The notes under the pieces: model-generated
The model's database searches: none
The model's input: the letters and a program-made list of their open reading frames with translations, nothing else
What the model was told of the DNA's origin: nothing
Translations under genes and position numbers: made by a program
Source: Anniella stebbinsi
Lineage: Eukaryota > Chordata > Lepidosauria > Squamata > Anniellidae
Direction: 5' to 3'
Length of the DNA: 64,000 nt
Assembly: GCA_029215795.1 (NCBI GenBank)
Contig: JARDYH010000001.1
Span: 225,187,654-225,251,653, forward strand
Part shown: piece by piece, positions 60,251-64,000 of the stretch
How positions within the stretch are numbered: position 1 is the stretch's first letter
How the letters are laid out: the number at the start of each line of letters is the position of its first letter

Positions 60251-61291
60251 GACAAATTATTGCTCTGTTCCTTGGCAGTAATGCTTGAGGTTACTTAGAG
60301 CTTCGTTTATCCACCTTGCTGTTTAACATCTACATGAAACCACTAGTAGAGGTCATAGGGAGATGTGGATTGTGCTAACATCAGACTGCAAATGATACCC
60401 AGCTCTGTGTCTCCTTTTCATTTAATCTAAGTGAGGCAGTGGCTTGGCATGGTAATAGACTGGATGAGGTCCAATAAATATAGGCTCAAGCCATTTGTGC
60501 ACTAAGGGAATGAATTGTCTGAGAGGCCTTAAGATACTGAGAATTCCCACCTTGGAAGGAGGAGTTGGCAATCTGACTCCCTCCCCCACACCGCACCAGA
60601 AAAAAAACACCGTCTGCCCTCTGAGGTAGGAAGATTAATCTTGAAAAGAGAAAAGGGGGGAGTTCTGGTGGACAGGGAGGGGAGGAGGAGGCCGGAAAGG
60701 CCAAGATATGAGTTATCCTGAGTCTCTGCCAGCCTCCTTCTCTCTGCCACCAAAGCTCCCTTGCTAGACATACTGAAAAGCCCATCTAGCGAAATGTGCA
60801 GAATGGGAAGATGGGGAGATGAAGATTGCCTCTGTCACTCCTTCTGCCCTGCATTGGATGATCGGAAGCCTCTGAGTTCAGTAGGGTTGCGCCCTAGGGG
60901 TAGTATCAAATATTAGTCCTATGTTGAGTAGACACACCGAAATGAATGGGACTTAAATTCCTTGAATCATAGAATAGTAGAGTTGGAAGGGGCCTATAAG
61001 GTCATCAAGTCCAACCCCATACTCAGTGCAGGAATCCACCTTAAAGCATCTCTGACAGATGGCTGTCCAGCTGCATCTTGAAGGCCTCTAGTGTGGGACT
61101 GCCCGTAACCTCCCTAGGTAATTGGTCCATTGTTGTACTGCTCTAACAGGAAGTTTTTCCTGATGTCCAGCCGGAATCTGGCTTCCTGTAACTTGAGCCC
61201 ATTATTCTGTGTCCTGCACTCTGGGATGATCGAGAAGATATCCTGGCCTTCCTCTGTGTGACAACCTTTCAAATATTTAAAGAGTACTATC

Positions 61292-61425
61292 AGGGCCAGA
61301 TCTACACCAAGCAGGATATGACACTTTGAAAACGGCTTGAAAACTGTATACGGGGTGTGTCCTGGGCCCTAACAGTTGTCACTACTGTTATAACCCATTT
61401 TAAAGCAGTAGTGTAGATCCTGTCC
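61292..61425. mobile_element. 130-bp palindromic element, copy 2, inside CR1
   Basis: GGCCAGATCTACACCAAGCA is mirrored by GTAGTGTAGATCCTGTCC. It breaks the CR1 sequence between ACTATC and GTCTCCCCTCAG, so the insertion is younger than the CR1 copy. Confidence 0.7.
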
Positions 61426-61490
61426 AGGTCTCCCCTCAGTCTTCTCTTCCCAAGGCTAAACATACCCAGTTCTTTCAGTCTCTCCTCATA

Positions 61491-61808
61491 TAGGCTGACC
61501 AGATAAAATCCAGGTCAGGGCTCATGTAACTTTCACAGTTGTAGAGAAAAGGGAATTTCAGCCAGTGTCATTTGTATGCAATTAGTCCCTGGTGAAATTC
61601 TCTGTTCATCACAACAGATAAAGTTGCAGGCGCTATACTAGAGTGACCATACAAAAGAAGGCAGGGCCCCTGCACCGTTAACTGTTGTGATGAAGAGGGA
61701 ATTTCACCAGGAACTAATTGCATACAAATAACACTGGCTGAAATTCCCTTTTCTCTACAACTGTTAAAGTTGAATGAGCCCTTACCTGGATTTTATCTCG
61801 TCACCCTG
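61491..61808 (-). mobile_element. 320-bp palindromic hAT-like element, copy 5, inside CR1
   Basis: TAGGCTGACCAGATAAAATC to TTTTATCTCGTCACCCTG, flanked by exact TCCTCATA octamers that also belong to the CR1 sequence. The internal motif is reversed (ACTAGAGTGACC). Confidence 0.85.
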
Positions 61809-62838
61809 TCCTCATAGGGCTTTGTTTCCAGACCTCTGATCATCCATATTGCCCTCCTCTGAACCCCCTCCAGCTTCTCTGCATCCTTCTTGAAGTGTGG
61901 CGCCCAGAACTGGAAGCAATACTCAAGATGAGGCCTAACCAGTGCTGAATTGAGGGGAACCAGTACCGCACGTGATTTAGAAGCTATCCTTCTATTAATG
62001 CAGCCCAAAATAGCATTTGCTTTTTTTTTTGCAGCCACATCACAGTGTTGGCTCATATTCAGCTTGTGATCTACAACAATTCCAAGATCCTTCTCACTTG
62101 TAGTATTGCTGAGCCAAGTATCCCCCGTCTTGTAGCTGTGCATTTGGTTTCTTTTCACTAGGTGTAGAACTTGGCTATCTCTATTAAATTTCATTCCATT
62201 GTTTTCAGTCCAGTGCTCCACCTTACCAAGATCAAGTTGAAGTTTGTTTCTGTCTTGCAGGGTAATAGCTAACCCACCCAATTTTGTTAATCATGACTAA
62301 CTTAGGTTTCATTAATTTCAATGGGTCTCCTCTACACAGGACGAACATTAGATACTCCCCTATATGTCCTATGTGTATGGGCTACTAAACTACATGCTAC
62401 ATTAAATGCATAGCATATAGTGGATCCCAGCTTTTTTTTGCTTTTTTTTTTTTACTTTAGTATAAGCATGCAGGGGTGCAATCTGGATTGGGACCACCGT
62501 GTGTAGGTAGGGGAGTTAAACCTTTCCACCCAGCTTCTTTTCTTCCCTAAACCTGCCTGCTCTCATGGGAGCTAAAGAAAGAAAAAACTGCAGAAGTGCC
62601 ACTAGAGGTTTCTTTCCTTTCTTTAGCTGCATGGGTGGTAACTTGGGTAGGAATGTTTTACACACACCCCTGATCTGGTCTTGATCTGAATCAGGGCACT
62701 GTGCGTTTACAATAAAATAATAATAATAAATTAGGATCAGCTACACACTCTCCATTTCATGTAGCATGTAGTTTAGCCCTGTGCTTGTTAATAATCCAGT
62801 AATGGCAATGAATTGATATGGAACATTTTTTGTTCTAG

Positions 62839-63222
62839 AGAAAGGGATCTTTATTATCCAAAGTGACTACTTTGACACATGCATTAGAGCTGACACATCC
62901 ACTCTCATCCTTGAAGACTGCAGTCGCTTTTCCAAATACATGTTATGGAAATGGGGTACTAAGCAGCAACTTTTCAACATAGGCCAAAGTGCTTGCCTAG
63001 GACTGGACATCAGTAACAAAGAACAGCCATTAATAATGTCTGAATGCAATTCAGTTCAACATTCACTATGGTGGAACTGCCATGGAAAAGGGTTGATTGG
63101 TGCATCGCAGTACAAATTAGCAGTGGAAAGTGGAAAATTTGTTGTGGCAAATAGAACTTCTAACTATGGATGGAAACAGTTCATGTCACATGATAGAGAT
63201 CTTTGCGAACATGCATTTGAAG
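62839..63222 (+). CDS. PLA2R1: Secretory phospholipase A2 receptor, exon 2 (ricin-type lectin domain)
   Basis: 384 nt between acceptor TTGTTCTAG and donor GTAAAA, in phase with exon 1. It encodes KKGIFIIQSDYFDTCIRA, then MLWKWGTKQQLFNIG, CLGLDISNKEQPL, WWNCHGKGLIG and LCEHAFE. This is the N-terminal cysteine-rich R-type lectin domain of the mannose-receptor family; LWKW, LFNIG and CLGL match human PLA2R1, and all six cysteines are in place. The family continues with a fibronectin type II domain, eight C-type lectin domains and a membrane helix, all beyond the right edge. The protein binds secretory phospholipases A2 at the cell surface and clears them. LY75 and MRC1 are paralogues; the sequence and position next to ITGB6 favour PLA2R1. 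Confidence 0.92.
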
Positions 63223-64000
63223 GTAAAATAAATACTTGTTTTCTGACCATGCTTCCATTAATATTACGTGTGTGTGTGTGAGTGTGTGTGTGTATGTTCA
63301 TTTAGCATTGTATGGCAAACATTTAAACAGATGTCTTTTGCTGCTCATTTTGATAAGGATGCATATTTTGACCATCACAGATTAGAAAGTGTTACAGTGA
63401 GGAAGTAATTTTAGCTTCTTTTTAAAGCAATCCAAAATAGCTTCTTATTTTATAGCCATCTGACAACCCCCCCCCCCCACACACACACACACACAAAAAT
63501 ACTAACCGAAAAGTCACCATTTCGTAATGGTATTTGCAAGATGAACTTTTCAAACATGGTTAAAGAACGGTGACGCTTTTGTTGGGATTGTTTTTGTTTT
63601 TCTAACTGGTGGAACACTATAAATATAAGTGCCTATCCATTATCTTAATATCTTAGTAGTTTTAACATGTAAAATCAAATCCACAAATGTTCTGCACTTC
63701 ACAGGTATGACTCTTCTCTCTGTCCATGCACATCAGCACAGGCATCCAGGGCCTAGGCCCTAGAGAACCTAGCGCAAACCGTGGCACCATATACCACAAA
63801 CAGACTATACCTACCTGGGAGACATTAGCCACATTCTCTTCCTTCTTCTCCCCTCTCCTTCTATGTGACTTGGGAGGAGCAATGAGCCAGAATTCAGTTT
63901 CACTTTAGCAGGCTCCAGGCCTATCAATAAGTGCACAGCAAACTAGGAATAGTAGTTGAAAATAAATTCTACTCAGTTGCTAAAGAAGCCAACAACAAAC
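63223..64000 (+). other. Start of PLA2R1 intron 2
   Basis: Donor GTAAAATAAA opens the intron. It has a GT microsatellite (63268-63294) and a C-run/CA microsatellite (63468-63494). I see no exon before the right edge. Confidence 0.75.

Larger units (their letters stand above)
60964..62285 (-). mobile_element. CR1 LINE 3' portion, interrupted twice
   Basis: The minus-strand frame 61809-62281 encodes the C-terminal CR1 reverse transcriptase: KLQLDLGKVEHWTENNGMKF, SNTTSEKDLGIVVDHKLNMS, ALVRPHLEYCFQFWAP and KLEGVQRRA. The 3' end with CTACTATTCTATGATTCAAG lies at the left border. Elements at 61292-61425 and 61491-61808 are inserted. It is the clearest CR1 in the window. Confidence 0.9.
58883..62838 (+). 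other. PLA2R1 intron 1
   Basis: A 3.96-kb intron with a half fold-back and a CAATCCTAT repeat (59150-59362), an L2-like 3' end (59890-60250), the repeat shared with 1210-1500 (60650-60900) and a CR1 copy carrying two transposons (60964-62285). No further exon seen. Confidence 0.85.

Overview
This is a vertebrate nuclear genomic window, most likely from a squamate reptile (lizard or snake). The coding sequence is cut into short exons with GT-AG introns. The introns are crowded with L2-like and CR1-like LINE fragments, an R4/Dong-type LINE, a tRNA-derived SINE, many short fold-back DNA transposons and AAT/ATT microsatellites. I cannot name the species.

Two protein-coding genes are supported, both incomplete at a window edge and both on the + strand. 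(1) ITGB6, the integrin beta-6 subunit, has 13 exons from 6598 to the stop codon at 43135. Joined, they keep one open frame of 742 residues, from inside the PSI domain to the cytoplasmic tail. The signal peptide and first part of the PSI domain (about 47 residues in the human protein) were not found in the first 6.6 kb and probably lie upstream. (2) PLA2R1, the secretory phospholipase A2 receptor, starts at 58768 with a signal-peptide exon. A second exon (62839-63222) encodes most of the N-terminal ricin-type lectin domain, and the rest runs off the right edge. ITGB6 followed head-to-tail by PLA2R1 is the order known at human 2q24, so the window is a conserved syntenic block.

Layout: 1-6597, repeat-rich sequence, probably ITGB6 intron; 6598-43135, ITGB6; 43136-about 44700, 3' untranslated region carrying a transposon; about 44700-58200, gene-free intergenic DNA; 58200-58767, GC-richer probable PLA2R1 promoter; 58768-64000, PLA2R1 exon 1, intron 1, exon 2 and the start of intron 2.

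No operon, CRISPR array, defence system or unknown multi-gene system is present. The interest lies in ITGB6 sequence changes (loss of the CxxC cysteine pair at the I-EGF4/beta-tail junction, a divergent C-terminus), splice sites that overlap repeats, and an informative set of transposons. The last includes five copies of a 318-320 bp palindromic element with 8-bp target duplications, Harbinger-like elements with 3-bp duplications (one insertion confirmed by an empty-site paralogue), an R4-type LINE lying between two ATT microsatellites, and a perfect 42-bp inverted repeat around a 1-kb segment.
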